In this document: in pieces, positions 1-8,515 of the stretch
Layout of the letters: the number at the start of each line of letters is the position of its first letter
Position numbering within the stretch: position 1 is the first letter of the stretch
Assembly: GCF_937888285.1 (NCBI RefSeq)
Contig: NZ_CALART010000063.1
Coordinates: 1 to 64,000 of the forward strand
Reading direction: 5' to 3'
Source: an uncultured Aquimonas sp.
GTDB taxonomy: Bacteria > Pseudomonadota > Gammaproteobacteria > Xanthomonadales > Xanthomonadaceae
DNA length: 64,000 nt
Made by a program: the position numbers and the translations under genes
Notes under the pieces: model-generated
The model's database searches: none
Seen by the model: the letters and a program-made list of their open reading frames with translations, nothing else
What the model was told of the DNA's origin: nothing

Positions 1-55
1 TGCCCTGGTCAATTTTCAACGCGCAGGGGTGGTCAATTTTGGGCGCGCATCAACA
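1..55. mobile_element. Probable end of an IS21-type insertion sequence
   Basis: Two direct copies of TGGTCAATTTT-NNN-CGCGCA lie at 6-25 and 30-49, 24 bases apart, followed by a possible terminal CA at 54-55. Repeated end motifs of this kind are known for IS21-family elements, where they are transposase-binding sites. The rest of the element would lie left of the window, so it is not known whether istA/istB are present. The boundary at 55 is inferred. Confidence 0.45.
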
Positions 56-121
56 GACTTGTCACCGTTGCTCTCCGGAGCCTCGGAAACACGGCAACAC
101 AAAGATCTTCAGCGATCCCTG

Positions 122-150
122 TTGCGCTGCACGCAAACGCTCTTTATACT
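122..150 (+). promoter_or_regulatory. Promoter of the initiator tRNA gene
   Basis: A -35-like TTGCGC (122-127) and a -10 TATACT (145-150) are separated by exactly 17 bases, about 15 bases before the tRNA. The GC-rich stretch after the -10 box resembles the discriminator of stringently controlled stable-RNA promoters. Confidence 0.7.
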
Positions 151-164
151 GGGCGTCTGACTGA

Positions 165-241
165 TGCGGGGTGGAGCAGTCTGGCAGCTCGTCGGGCTCA
201 TAACCCGAAGGTCGCAGGTTCAAATCCTGCCCCCGCTACCA
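165..241 (+). tRNA. metY: Initiator tRNA-fMet (anticodon CAT)
   Basis: A 77-base cloverleaf with anticodon CAT at 199-201 and an encoded 3' CCA (239-241). The anticodon stem has the three G:C pairs (GGG/CCC) typical of initiator tRNAs. Bases 1 and 72 are T and T and so unpaired, the mismatch that marks initiators and allows formylation. Its place before rimP-nusA-infB matches the classical metY-nusA arrangement. Confidence 0.95.
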
Positions 242-282
242 TCAGTGAAGCAGTGAAAGGTCTTATCTTTCTGCTGCATTGC

Positions 283-311
283 AAAGAGCCTCCCCGTGAG
301 GCTCTTTCATT
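283..311 (+). terminator. Rho-independent terminator after tRNA-fMet
   Basis: A perfect 10-base stem, AAAGAGCCTC (283-292) and GAGGCTCTTT (298-307), with a 5-base loop, followed by a short T-rich stretch. It would end tRNA transcripts, with read-through feeding rimP. Confidence 0.75.
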
Positions 312-432
312 TTCGGGCCCGCAGCGTCGGTGAGGTTGTCCGGCGAGGCTCCGGTGTCTTGGACAGGGCCCTGTGCCCTGGCTGCGCTCCGCCTGGCTGC
401 GAGCGCGTGCGAGATCCAAGGATGCTGCGCCC

Positions 433-1002
433 ATGTCCCAGACCAATCTTGAACTCGAAGCCTTGATGGGCCCGGCGATTGAAAGCCTGGGCCTTGAGCT
501 GCTGGGCATCGAGTATGCGCCGAGCAGCCATCGCAGCGTGCTGCGGCTGTACATCGATGCACAGGATCGCTACGTGACGCTCGAGGACTGCGAGGCTGTG
601 AGCCGCGAGGTCAGCGCCCAGCTCGACGTCAACGACCCGATCCAGGGCAACTACGTGCTCGAAGTATCTTCGCCGGGCTTCGACCGGCCGCTGTTCAAGC
701 CTTCGCACTTCGAGCGCTTCCTCGGACAGCAGGCCAAGATCACCCTGCACCTGCCGCAGGACGGCCGCCGCCGCTTCACCTGCGCGCTGCGCGCGGTCGA
801 CGGCGACACCATCGTGGTGGAGCAGGATGGCAAAGAGTTCCGGCTTGCCCACGACAACATCGCCAAGGCCCGGCTGGTGCCGGACTACTCGGCGCTTGGA
901 CAGCCGTCCGAGGCCGCAGCGGACGCGGATGCGCCCGAGGCATCCATCTACGACGATCCCGACGCCAAGCCGGCGCCCCGACGCCCTGGCCGTGGCCGCT
1001 GA
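433..1002 (+). CDS. rimP: Ribosome maturation factor RimP
   Basis: RimP assists late maturation of the 30S subunit in the cytoplasm. The protein (189 aa) has the family N-terminal half with GLELLGIEY and VSSPGFDRPL (the signature around residues 70-90), then an SH3-like C-terminal half and a poorly conserved acidic/basic tail (about residues 160-189). An in-frame ATG at 373 is possible, but 433 is chosen because AAGGA lies 10 bases before it and the family homology begins there. It heads the rimP-nusA-infB-rbfA-truB operon. Recognition is firm; only the start is uncertain. Confidence 0.93.
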   Translation: MSQTNLELEALMGPAIESLGLELLGIEYAPSSHRSVLRLYIDAQDRYVTLEDCEAVSREVSAQLDVNDPIQGNYVLEVSSPGFDRPLFKPSHFERFLGQQAKITLHLPQDGRRRFTCALRAVDGDTIVVEQDGKEFRLAHDNIAKARLVPDYSALGQPSEAAADADAPEASIYDDPDAKPAPRRPGRGR

Positions 1003-1077
1003 GCGCCGCGCACGGACCTGCTGACTCCCACCCACTTTCCGCCCCCCAGGCACCTCCCACGTGCCGGAGACACGACG

Positions 1078-2565
1078 ATGAGCAAAGAACTGCTGCTGGT
1101 TGCCGAAGCCGTTGCCAACGAGAAGGGCGTCGATCGCGGCGTCATCTTCGACGCGCTTGAAGCCGCGCTGGCGTCCGCTGCGAAGAAGCAGTATCCGGAA
1201 GAGGACGTGCAGATGCGCGTGTCCATCAACCGTGCCACCGGCAACTACGAGACTTTCCGTATGTGGGAAGTCGTCGCCGACGATGTGGTGATGGAGTCGC
1301 CGCACCACCAGATCCGTCTGATGGACGCGGTCGACATCAAGGCCGACGCCCAGGTTGGCGACTTCATCGAGGAGCAGGTCGAGAACGTCGACTTCGGCCG
1401 CATCTCCGCGCAGGCTGCGAAGCAGGTGATCGTGCAGCGCGTGCGCGAGGCCGAGCGCGCGCAGGTGGTGGATGCGTTCAAGGATCGCGTCGGCGAGCTG
1501 ATCACCGGCATCGTCAAGCGCGTCGAGCGCGGCAATATCTACATCGATCTCGGTGGCAACGCCGAGGCCTTCATCTCGAAGGACAAGTCGATCCCGCGCG
1601 ACACCCTGCGCCCCGGCGACCGCGTGCGTGGCTATCTGTATGACGTGCGTACCGAGGCGCGTGGCCCGCAGCTGTTCGTCAGCCGCGCTGCGCCCGAATT
1701 CATGATGGCCCTGTTCAAGCTCGAAGTGCCGGAAGTGGGCCAGGGCCTGGTCGAGATCAAGGGCGCGGCGCGTGATCCGGGCGATCGCGCCAAGATCGCG
1801 GTGATCGCCCACGACACCCGCACCGATCCCATCGGCGCCTGTATCGGCATGCGCGGTTCGCGCGTGCAGGCCGTAAGCAACGAGCTGAACGGCGAGCGCA
1901 TCGACATCGTGCTGTGGAGTGAAAATCCCGCCCAGTTCGTCATCAACGCGATGGCGCCGGCCGAGGTGCAATCGATCATCGTCGACGAGGAGCGCCACTC
2001 GATGGACATCGCCGTCGCCGAAGACAAGCTGGCGCAGGCGATCGGCAAGGGCGGCCAGAACGTGCGCCTGGCCTCGAAGCTGACCGGCTGGCAGCTCAAC
2101 GTGATGACCCAGGACCAGGTCGCTGCCAAGAGCGAGGCCGAACAGGCCACCGCGCGCAAGCTGTTCATGGACCGCATGGAGGTCGACGAGGAAATCGCCG
2201 GCATCCTGGTCAGCGAGGGCTTCAGCACGCTGGAGGAAATCGCCTACGTGCCGGCGGCCGAGCTGCTGGCGGTGGAAGGTTTCGACGAGGACGTCGTCGA
2301 GGAGCTGCGAGCGCGTGCCCGCGACGCCCTGCTGACCGAGGCCCTTGCGGCCGAGGAGCAGCTTGAAGAGCACAAGCCGGCTGAAGACCTGCTGGGCCTG
2401 GACGGGATGGACGACGCGATCGCCTACGCGCTGGCCGCGCGCGGCATCGCGACGCGCGACGATCTGGCGGAAATGGCGGTCGATGAGATCAGCGACATCG
2501 AGGGGCTGGATGACGAGCGCGCCGCCGCCCTGATCATGGAAGCACGCAAGCACTGGTTCGAATGA
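1078..2565 (+). CDS. nusA: Transcription elongation/termination factor NusA
   Basis: NusA binds RNA polymerase and nascent RNA, modulating pausing, termination and antitermination. The 495 aa protein has the complete domain order: N-terminal polymerase-binding domain (1-130), S1 domain (about 135-200), two KH domains (GACIGMRGSRV near 258 and AIGKGGQNVRL near 322), and two C-terminal helical acidic repeats (about 365-420 and 440-495), which are typical of gammaproteobacterial NusA. ATG follows a 75-base gap after rimP. It is in the operon order found in most proteobacteria, with the translation factor gene infB 111 bases downstream. Confidence 0.97.
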   Translation: MSKELLLVAEAVANEKGVDRGVIFDALEAALASAAKKQYPEEDVQMRVSINRATGNYETFRMWEVVADDVVMESPHHQIRLMDAVDIKADAQVGDFIEEQVENVDFGRISAQAAKQVIVQRVREAERAQVVDAFKDRVGELITGIVKRVERGNIYIDLGGNAEAFISKDKSIPRDTLRPGDRVRGYLYDVRTEARGPQLFVSRAAPEFMMALFKLEVPEVGQGLVEIKGAARDPGDRAKIAVIAHDTRTDPIGACIGMRGSRVQAVSNELNGERIDIVLWSENPAQFVINAMAPAEVQSIIVDEERHSMDIAVAEDKLAQAIGKGGQNVRLASKLTGWQLNVMTQDQVAAKSEAEQATARKLFMDRMEVDEEIAGILVSEGFSTLEEIAYVPAAELLAVEGFDEDVVEELRARARDALLTEALAAEEQLEEHKPAEDLLGLDGMDDAIAYALAARGIATRDDLAEMAVDEISDIEGLDDERAAALIMEARKHWFE

Positions 2566-2676
2566 ACACCCGAGAGGCGGGTGCGCGAGCAGCGCGCCCG
2601 TCAGCCACGGGGTAGAATTACCGGCTTGACGCCCGTGCGCGGTGCTCGGCCGGGCCCATGAATTTTAGGAAGCCAC

Positions 2677-5424
2677 ATGTCGGAAGTTACAGTTCGTACC
2701 CTCGCAAAATTGACGGGAACCCCGGTCGAGAAGCTCCTTGAGCAGCTCGCCGAGGCCGGCATGAGCTTCAGCGGGCCCGACCAGGTGGTGACCAGCGCGG
2801 AGAAGATGAAGCTGCTGGGCTTCCTGCGCCGTACCCATGGCAAGACCGAGCCCGCCGAAGAGGCCTCCGCGCCGCGCCAGATCACGCTGAAGCGCCGCAA
2901 GGTCGAAGAGATCACGGTCGCTGCCGGCAAGCAGAAGACCACGGTCAACGTCGAAGTGCGCCAGAAGCGCACCTACGTCAAGCGCAGCGAAATCTCCACC
3001 AGTGAGGATCCGGGCCGCGAAGAGGCCCAGCGCCTGCTGGCCGAGTCGCAGGCGCGACAGGAGGCCGAAGAGGCCGCCCGTATCGAGGCCGAGCAGCGCA
3101 AGGCCGCCGAGGCCGAGCGCCAGCGCGAGGAAGAGGAAGCGCGCCGCCGCGCCGCCGAGGCGCCTGCCGCGGTGGAAGCCAGCGCGCCCGTCCCCGAGCC
3201 TGCCCCGGCAGTGCAGACGCCGGCGGCGGTGGCTCCCGCGGCCTCCACGCCGTCCGTGCGATCGCCTGCGCCGAGCGCGCCCACCTCGCGTCCTGCTCCG
3301 CGCAGCGACAGCCCCTCGTCGCGCCCGCCGATGCGTACGGGTGCGCCCTCAGGGCCCGGGGCTCCGCGTCCGGCGGGTGCACCGCCGCGTCCCGGCATGC
3401 GCCCCTCGGGCCCGGGTCCCGGTGCCGCGCCGCCTCCGCCTGCCGGCCCGGCTCGTGGGCGTGACGATCGCCGCGCCCGTCCGGCCCGTGGTGCGCCCGC
3501 CCGCCCCGGTGGCGATGATGCCGCGTCGCGCTTCGGCCGCGGTGAACTGCATCTGTCGGACGCCGGCATGGCGCGCCGCGGCGCGCGCAAGAAGCCCGGC
3601 CAGCGTCGCCAGGAAGCCTCGCGCTCCGGCGGCGGCAGCCATGCCTTCTCGCGCCCGCTCGCGCCGATGACCCGCGAGGTCGCGATCGGCGACACGATTG
3701 TCGTCGCCGACCTGGCGCAGAAGCTCGCGATGAAGGGCGCCGAGGTGGTGAAGGCCCTGTTCAAGATGGGCGTGATGGCCACGATCAACCAGACCATCGA
3801 CCACGACACGGCCGTGCTGGTCGTCGAGGAGCTCGGCCACACCGCAGTGCGCGCCAGCGAGAACGATGTCGAAGACGCGCTGATCGCCCACGTCGAGCAG
3901 ACCGGCGAAGGCGAGCTGCGTCCGCCGGTGGTGACCATCATGGGCCACGTCGACCACGGCAAGACCTCGCTGCTCGACCACATCCGCCGTACCCGCGTGG
4001 CGTCCGGCGAAGCCGGTGGCATCACCCAGCACATCGGTGCCTACCACGTCGAAACGCCGAAGGGTGTCATCAGCTTCCTCGACACGCCCGGCCATTCCGC
4101 CTTCACCCAGATGCGCGCGCGCGGCGCCAAGCTCACCGACATCGTGGTGCTGGTGGTCGCCGCCGACGACGGCGTGATGCCGCAGACGGTGGAAGCCATC
4201 AAGCATGCGAAGGCGGCTGGCGTGCCGCTCATCGTGGCCATCAACAAGATGGACAAGTCCGACGCCAACCCGGACAACGTCAAGCAGGGCCTGGCCAATC
4301 ACGAGGTCATCCCGGAAGAGTGGGGTGGCGACACCCAGTTCGTGCCGGTGTCGGCCAAGACCGGCATGGGCATCGACACCCTGCTGGATGCGATCTCGAT
4401 CCAGGCCGAAGTCATGGAGCTGCGCGCAGTGGTCGATGGGCGCGCCAACGGCGCCGTCATCGAGTCCTCGCTGGACAAGGGCCGCGGCCCGGTGGCGACC
4501 GTCCTGGTCCAGGCCGGCACCCTGAAGAAGGGCGACTTCGTGGTCTGCGGCACCCAGTACGGCCGCGTGCGCGCGCTGTTCGACGAGGCCGGCCGCCAGG
4601 TCGAGGCGGCGACGCCTTCGATTCCGGTGGTCATCCTCGGTCTGTCCGGCGTGCCGGATGCGGGCGACGATTTCGTGGTCGTCGAGGACGAGCGCCTCGC
4701 AAAGGACGTCGCCCAGCAGCGCGAGGCCAAGAAGCGCGAGTCGCGTCTGGTCAAGCAGGCCGGCAACCGCATGGAAGACATCATGGCCCAGATGGGCCAG
4801 GGCGAAGGCCAGCAGACCTTGAACCTGGTGGTCAAGGCGGATGTCCAGGGCTCGGTGGAAGCCCTGCGCGACTCGCTGACCAGCCTCTCCAACGACATGA
4901 TCCGCATCAACGTGATCGCGTCCGGCGTGGGCGGCATCAACGAATCCGACGCCACCCTCGCTGCCGCCTCGAAGGCCGTGGTCATCGGCTTCAACGTCCG
5001 CGCTGACGCTGCTGCCCGCCGCGTCATCGAGGCCAATGGCCTGGATCTGCGTTACTTCTCGATCATCTACGACGTGATCGACCAGGTGAAGCAGGTTGCG
5101 TCCGGTCTGCTCGGCGTGGAGATCCGCGAAGAGATCATCGGTACCGCCGAGGTCCGCGAAGTCTTCCGCAGCTCCAAGTTCGGTGCGGTCGCCGGTTCGA
5201 TGGTCATCGAGGGCGTGGTCCGCCGCAACAAGCCGATCCGCGTGCTGCGCAACAACACCGTGATCTTCCAGGGCGAACTCGAATCGCTGCGCCGCTTCAA
5301 GGAAATCGTCGACGAGGTCCGAATCGGCACCGAGTGCGGCATCGCGGTGAAGCAGTACAACGACGTCAAGCCCGGCGACCAGATCGAGTGCTACGAGCGT
5401 ATCGAAGTCCAGCGCACGCTTTGA
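2677..5424 (+). CDS. infB: Translation initiation factor IF-2
   Basis: IF-2 is the GTPase that brings fMet-tRNA to the 30S initiation complex, which fits the initiator tRNA gene at the head of the locus. The 915 aa protein has an IF2_N module at 1-50, a long charged then proline/alanine/arginine-rich linker (about 110-320), and a second IF2_N region (about 330-385). The GTPase core follows with G1 GHVDHGKT (423-430), G3 DTPGH (469) and G4 NKMD (523), then domains II, III and C2. Length is close to E. coli IF-2 alpha. The linker is the least conserved part. ATG start at 2677 follows an AGGAAG ribosome-binding site. Confidence 0.97.
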   Translation: MSEVTVRTLAKLTGTPVEKLLEQLAEAGMSFSGPDQVVTSAEKMKLLGFLRRTHGKTEPAEEASAPRQITLKRRKVEEITVAAGKQKTTVNVEVRQKRTYVKRSEISTSEDPGREEAQRLLAESQARQEAEEAARIEAEQRKAAEAERQREEEEARRRAAEAPAAVEASAPVPEPAPAVQTPAAVAPAASTPSVRSPAPSAPTSRPAPRSDSPSSRPPMRTGAPSGPGAPRPAGAPPRPGMRPSGPGPGAAPPPPAGPARGRDDRRARPARGAPARPGGDDAASRFGRGELHLSDAGMARRGARKKPGQRRQEASRSGGGSHAFSRPLAPMTREVAIGDTIVVADLAQKLAMKGAEVVKALFKMGVMATINQTIDHDTAVLVVEELGHTAVRASENDVEDALIAHVEQTGEGELRPPVVTIMGHVDHGKTSLLDHIRRTRVASGEAGGITQHIGAYHVETPKGVISFLDTPGHSAFTQMRARGAKLTDIVVLVVAADDGVMPQTVEAIKHAKAAGVPLIVAINKMDKSDANPDNVKQGLANHEVIPEEWGGDTQFVPVSAKTGMGIDTLLDAISIQAEVMELRAVVDGRANGAVIESSLDKGRGPVATVLVQAGTLKKGDFVVCGTQYGRVRALFDEAGRQVEAATPSIPVVILGLSGVPDAGDDFVVVEDERLAKDVAQQREAKKRESRLVKQAGNRMEDIMAQMGQGEGQQTLNLVVKADVQGSVEALRDSLTSLSNDMIRINVIASGVGGINESDATLAAASKAVVIGFNVRADAAARRVIEANGLDLRYFSIIYDVIDQVKQVASGLLGVEIREEIIGTAEVREVFRSSKFGAVAGSMVIEGVVRRNKPIRVLRNNTVIFQGELESLRRFKEIVDEVRIGTECGIAVKQYNDVKPGDQIECYERIEVQRTL

Positions 5425-5428
5425 GGCC

Positions 5429-5479
5429 GGGATTCGGGATTCGGGATTGGGGTTTGACGCTGGCACGGCTACGCGTGCC
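5429..5479. repeat. GGGATTC tandem repeat plus hairpin between infB and rbfA
   Basis: Three and a half copies of the 7-mer GGGATTC/GGGATTG lie at 5429-5452, followed by a hairpin GGCACG (5462-5467) / CGTGCC (5474-5479). Related 7-mer repeats occur at 13664-13678, 13778-13792 (inverted) and 55836-55856, so this is a dispersed family. It sits inside an operon, so it does not simply mark transcript ends. Confidence 0.7.
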
Positions 5480-5574
5480 GGGACGTCACAGGTGGCTCCG
5501 GAGCTGCGCGGCGATGTTCGCGCATGTTCCGTCTCCCGGTCTCAAAACCGTAAGCGCTTCCTGAGAAGAGAGAT

Positions 5575-5919
5575 ATGGCGACCAAGAGCTTCCATCGCAC
5601 TGACCGCGTCTCCGCCCAGCTTCGCCGCGATATCGGCCAGCTGGTGCATGAGGCCGTGCGCGAACACGGGCTGCCCTCGGTCAGCGTGTCCGATGTCGAG
5701 GTGACCCGCGACATGGCGCATGCCAAGGTGTACTTCACCGCGCTGCAGCCCGAGAGCGCCAAGCAAGCCCTGAAGGCGCTGAAGGAGCTGGCCAAGGAGA
5801 TGCGATTCGAGCTTGGCAAGCGCATCCGCATGCGGTCCGTGCCCGAGCTGCACTTCCATTACGACGATTCGGTCGACCGCGGCGAGCGCATCGAAGCGCT
5901 GTTGCGCGGACCCGAGTAA
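5575..5919 (+). CDS. rbfA: 30S ribosome-binding factor RbfA
   Basis: RbfA is a small KH-fold protein that binds the 30S subunit during 16S rRNA 5'-end maturation and cold adaptation. The 114 aa product shows the family features RTDRVSAQLRRDIGQLVHEAV at the start (recognisable helix), the DVEVTRDMAHAKVYFT core strand, and the C-terminal VPELHFHYDDSVDRGERI segment with its KH-like ending. An AGAAGAGAG-type ribosome-binding site precedes the ATG. It lies 150 bases after infB and 4 bases before truB, as in other proteobacteria. Confidence 0.95.
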   Translation: MATKSFHRTDRVSAQLRRDIGQLVHEAVREHGLPSVSVSDVEVTRDMAHAKVYFTALQPESAKQALKALKELAKEMRFELGKRIRMRSVPELHFHYDDSVDRGERIEALLRGPE

Positions 5920-5923
5920 GCCG

Positions 5924-6838
5924 ATGTCGCGTCAGGCGCGCACGGTCTGGCGTCGGCTGGACGGCATCGTCCTGCTCGACAAGCCGGCCGGACTGTCCTC
6001 CAACCAGGCCCTGCAGCGCGTGCGACATCTTCTGCGCGCCGAGAAGGGCGGCCATACGGGCGCTCTGGATCCTCTGGCCACCGGCCTGTTGCCGCTGTGC
6101 TTCGGTGAAGCCACCAAGATCGCCGGCCAGCTGCTGGGTGCGTCCAAGGCCTACGAGACCGTGGCCGTGCTGGGTCGCACGACTGACACCGACGACGCCG
6201 ATGGACAGCCGCTGCGCGAGCGCTCCGTACCGGAGCTGAGCGCAGCGCGGATCGAAGCTGCCCTGGCGCCGCTGCGCGGCGCGATCCAGCAGGTGCCGCC
6301 GATCTACTCGGCGCTCAAGCGCGGCGGTGAGCCGCTGTATGCGCGTGCCCGCCGCGGCGAGCAGATCGAGCTGGAAGCGCGACCGGTGCAGGTGGATCGA
6401 TTCGAGCTGATCGCCATCAATGGCCTGCGGCTGCGCCTGCACGTGGAGTGCGGTTCCGGCACCTATGTGCGTTCCCTGGTCCGCGACCTCGGCGAAGCGC
6501 TGGGTTGCGGCGCGCATGTCGCCGAGCTCCGTCGACTCTGGGTGGATCCCTTCCGTGAGCCGGCCATGCTCAGCCTTGAGCAGATCGCGGCTGACGCCGC
6601 GCATGCGCCAGACGTGGCTTGGCTGCTGCCGCTGGAGGCTGGCCTCGTGAGCTTCCCGCGCGTCACTCTCGATGCCACCCAGGTACACCAGCTGCGCCGC
6701 GGCCAGCGCTTGCCCGGCTTCGAGGGGCTGGCCTCAGGCCTGCATGCGGCCTACGGCGAGGACAGTCGTGCAGTTGCCCTGGTCGAGCGCCTGGACGGCG
6801 GTCTGCTCGCCTCCACGCGGGTGTTCCTGGCAGGCTGA
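5924..6838 (+). CDS. truB: tRNA pseudouridine(55) synthase TruB
   Basis: TruB converts U55 in the T-loop of tRNAs to pseudouridine. The catalytic motif GALDPLATG is present with the nucleophile Asp at residue 49; DKPAGLSSNQ (19-28) and the YEtvavLG strand also match. The 304 aa length is typical of TruB with a C-terminal PUA-like domain. ATG at 5924 lies 4 bases after the rbfA stop; longer open-frame extensions upstream overlap rbfA and are not conserved. It is the last gene of the operon and is followed by the 162-base dispersed element. Confidence 0.95.
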   Translation: MSRQARTVWRRLDGIVLLDKPAGLSSNQALQRVRHLLRAEKGGHTGALDPLATGLLPLCFGEATKIAGQLLGASKAYETVAVLGRTTDTDDADGQPLRERSVPELSAARIEAALAPLRGAIQQVPPIYSALKRGGEPLYARARRGEQIELEARPVQVDRFELIAINGLRLRLHVECGSGTYVRSLVRDLGEALGCGAHVAELRRLWVDPFREPAMLSLEQIAADAAHAPDVAWLLPLEAGLVSFPRVTLDATQVHQLRRGQRLPGFEGLASGLHAAYGEDSRAVALVERLDGGLLASTRVFLAG

Positions 6839-6875
6839 GGTGGGCTGCGGACGCAGGCGGTCACCGCGTCGCCTT

Positions 6876-7037
6876 GCCCTGAGGCAACACTGATCATGTC
6901 CATCCCGACCTTGATCAGTGGTCGCGAGTCTGGCACAGGCCCGGACCCGCTTACGCTGGATCAAGCACTTGCGTGCTCGCTCCGCGGGCGCGCCCTCCAT
7001 GGCGCGCGACAACGCTGAATTCTTCAGCCTTGCCCTA
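6876..7037. repeat. 162-base multi-hairpin dispersed element, copy A
   Basis: This stretch aligns without gaps, in reverse orientation, to 52981-53142. Inside are several short hairpins: GCTGAA/TTCAGC, AGCAC/GTGCT flanked by GGATC, GGGCGCGCC/GGCGCGC, and a weaker CGAGTCTGG/CCGGACCCG. It lies between the convergent genes truB and yigZ, and its outer edge supplies the TAG stop of yigZ (7035-7037). It could be a MITE-like element, a bidirectional terminator, or both. Confidence 0.8.
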
Positions 7038-7625
7038 GGAAATCGACTTCAGCGCCAGGCGACCCCGGCTGTGCTCGCGCAGCGCGTGGGCAAAGGCGTC
7101 GACCTGATCCGCGCGCAGGCGCAGGCGTAGATCCACGCCCTCGGAATCAAAGCCCTCGTGGAGCTTGTCCGCGGCGAACAGGCTCATCAGTCCGTGCACT
7201 TCGCCAAGGTCAGGAAAGCCGCAGTGCAGCTCGATCACTCGCATCGGCAGCACGGTGATGCGCTCCGCCAGCCGCAGGCATTCCGCGGCGCAGCCGCCGT
7301 AGGCGCGCGCGAGGCCGCCGGCGCCGAGCTTGATGCCGCCATACCAGCGCGTGACTACGGCGACCACGCCGTCCAGGCCCTGGCCGTCGATGGCGGCGAG
7401 GATGGGTCGGCCGGCTGTTCCGGCCGGCTCTCCATCGTCGGAGGAGCGGTACAGCTCACCGATGCGGAAGGCCCAGCAGTTGTGGGTGGCGCCGGGGTCT
7501 GCAACGTCGCGCAGGAATCCAAGCGCGGCCTCCGCGTTGTCGACCGGCGCCGCTCGGCAGAGGAAGCGGCTGCGCTTGATCTCCTGCTCCAGCCGGGCTG
7601 GTGCGGCGAGCGTCTGCGTGCTCAC
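7035..7625 (-). CDS. yigZ: YigZ/IMPACT-family protein
   Basis: IMPACT-family proteins have an RNase PH-like N-terminal fold and a ferredoxin-like C-terminal domain; their bacterial role is not settled, though a link to translation is proposed. The 196 aa product shows the hallmark N-terminal motifs SRF near 19, DDGEPAGTAGRPIL (63-76) and VVTRWYGGIKLGAGGLARAY (residues about 90-109). The start is GTG, overlapping the upstream gene's stop as GTGA (7622-7625), which suggests translational coupling to the sigma-factor operon. The stop codon TAG lies at the edge of the 162-base repeat. Confidence 0.92.
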   Translation of the reverse strand: MSTQTLAAPARLEQEIKRSRFLCRAAPVDNAEAALGFLRDVADPGATHNCWAFRIGELYRSSDDGEPAGTAGRPILAAIDGQGLDGVVAVVTRWYGGIKLGAGGLARAYGGCAAECLRLAERITVLPMRVIELHCGFPDLGEVHGLMSLFAADKLHEGFDSEGVDLRLRLRADQVDAFAHALREHSRGRLALKSIS

Positions 7626-8515
7626 GGAGTCTCGTTGAGCAGCTGCCGCAGGTCCTTGGGCAGCACGCGGTGCGGGTGCGCGCGCACGAACTCGCGGACG
7701 CTGCGACGTGCCGAGTCGAGGTCACCGCTGTCGCGACGATCGCGGATCCTCTGCAGCCAGTCCTCCGGCGACAGCCGGAAATCCTGCACGACCGGCGGAA
7801 AGCCGCTGATGCGCGAGCCCGTCACCTCGATGCGATCCAGCTGTGGCTGTTCGCCGACTTCGACGCCGACCCCCGCCGCTGGCGCCTCTTGCCGCTGAAT
7901 ATCCAGCACGGCGCCGGGGCTTGGCGTGGGCTGCGGGCTCGGGGCCATGGCCGGCGCCGGAGGTGCGACCGGCTGGATCGCGGCAGGCGCCTCGCGACTG
8001 TCGGCTTCACGCTGGCGCGAGGGGTGCTCCGCCGGCGCTGCGCGCTCGGCGGCGACAGGTGCCGCGCTGTTCGCGCTCTCGGACACTGTCGACGCTTTGG
8101 TTTCGGAAGCGCTGCGCGGAATGATCACGACTTCCATGTCCCCCTCGCGCGGCGCGGCCGGGCGCGATGCGGCGGTCGAGGCCCGGTCAGCGCCGTCCGG
8201 CGCGGCAGTCCGAAGCCCGCTGATCTGCCAGCCGATACCCGCAGCCATCACCGCGCCGGCTGCCGAGCCGAGCCACCACAGTGCGGACGAACGGCGTCGC
8301 GGACGCGGGCGCAGTGATGAAGTCGCCGCGCCGCGCGCGGAGGCCGGCGGTGCGACGGCTTCGCGTGCCATCGCCAGGATGCGGGCATCGAGCGCCGCCG
8401 AGGGTCCGCCGCCCGGCAGCGCATCCAGCGCTGCGGCGAGCCGCGCCTCGTCGGCGTCCAGCGGCGCGTGCCTGGGATCGGGCCCGTTGCCGGAGGGTGT
8501 GGTGGGCGTGTTCAT
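7622..8515 (-). CDS. One-pass membrane protein downstream of ECF sigma factor, possible anti-sigma factor
   Basis: 297 aa: a hydrophilic N-terminus (1-75), one membrane segment (about 77-97, WWLGSAAGAVMAAGIGW), then a long Ala/Pro-rich periplasmic stretch and a charged C-terminal helix-rich segment (about 245-297). It starts with an ATGA overlap on the sigma-factor gene, the usual place for an anti-sigma factor, but I see no clear zinc-finger ASD motif (HxxxCxxC) and no cysteines. Within the periplasmic part is LDRIEVTGSRISG (about 226-238), which resembles the N-terminal motif of TonB-dependent receptors. Function is inferred from position only. Confidence 0.75.
   Translation of the reverse strand: MNTPTTPSGNGPDPRHAPLDADEARLAAALDALPGGGPSAALDARILAMAREAVAPPASARGAATSSLRPRPRRRSSALWWLGSAAGAVMAAGIGWQISGLRTAAPDGADRASTAASRPAAPREGDMEVVIIPRSASETKASTVSESANSAAPVAAERAAPAEHPSRQREADSREAPAAIQPVAPPAPAMAPSPQPTPSPGAVLDIQRQEAPAAGVGVEVGEQPQLDRIEVTGSRISGFPPVVQDFRLSPEDWLQRIRDRRDSGDLDSARRSVREFVRAHPHRVLPKDLRQLLNETP

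Noticed and set aside
3349..5466. Minus-strand open frame (705 codons) opposite infB
   Set aside because: Shadow of the IF-2 gene; no start signal, no motif, and composition follows the infB codon pattern.
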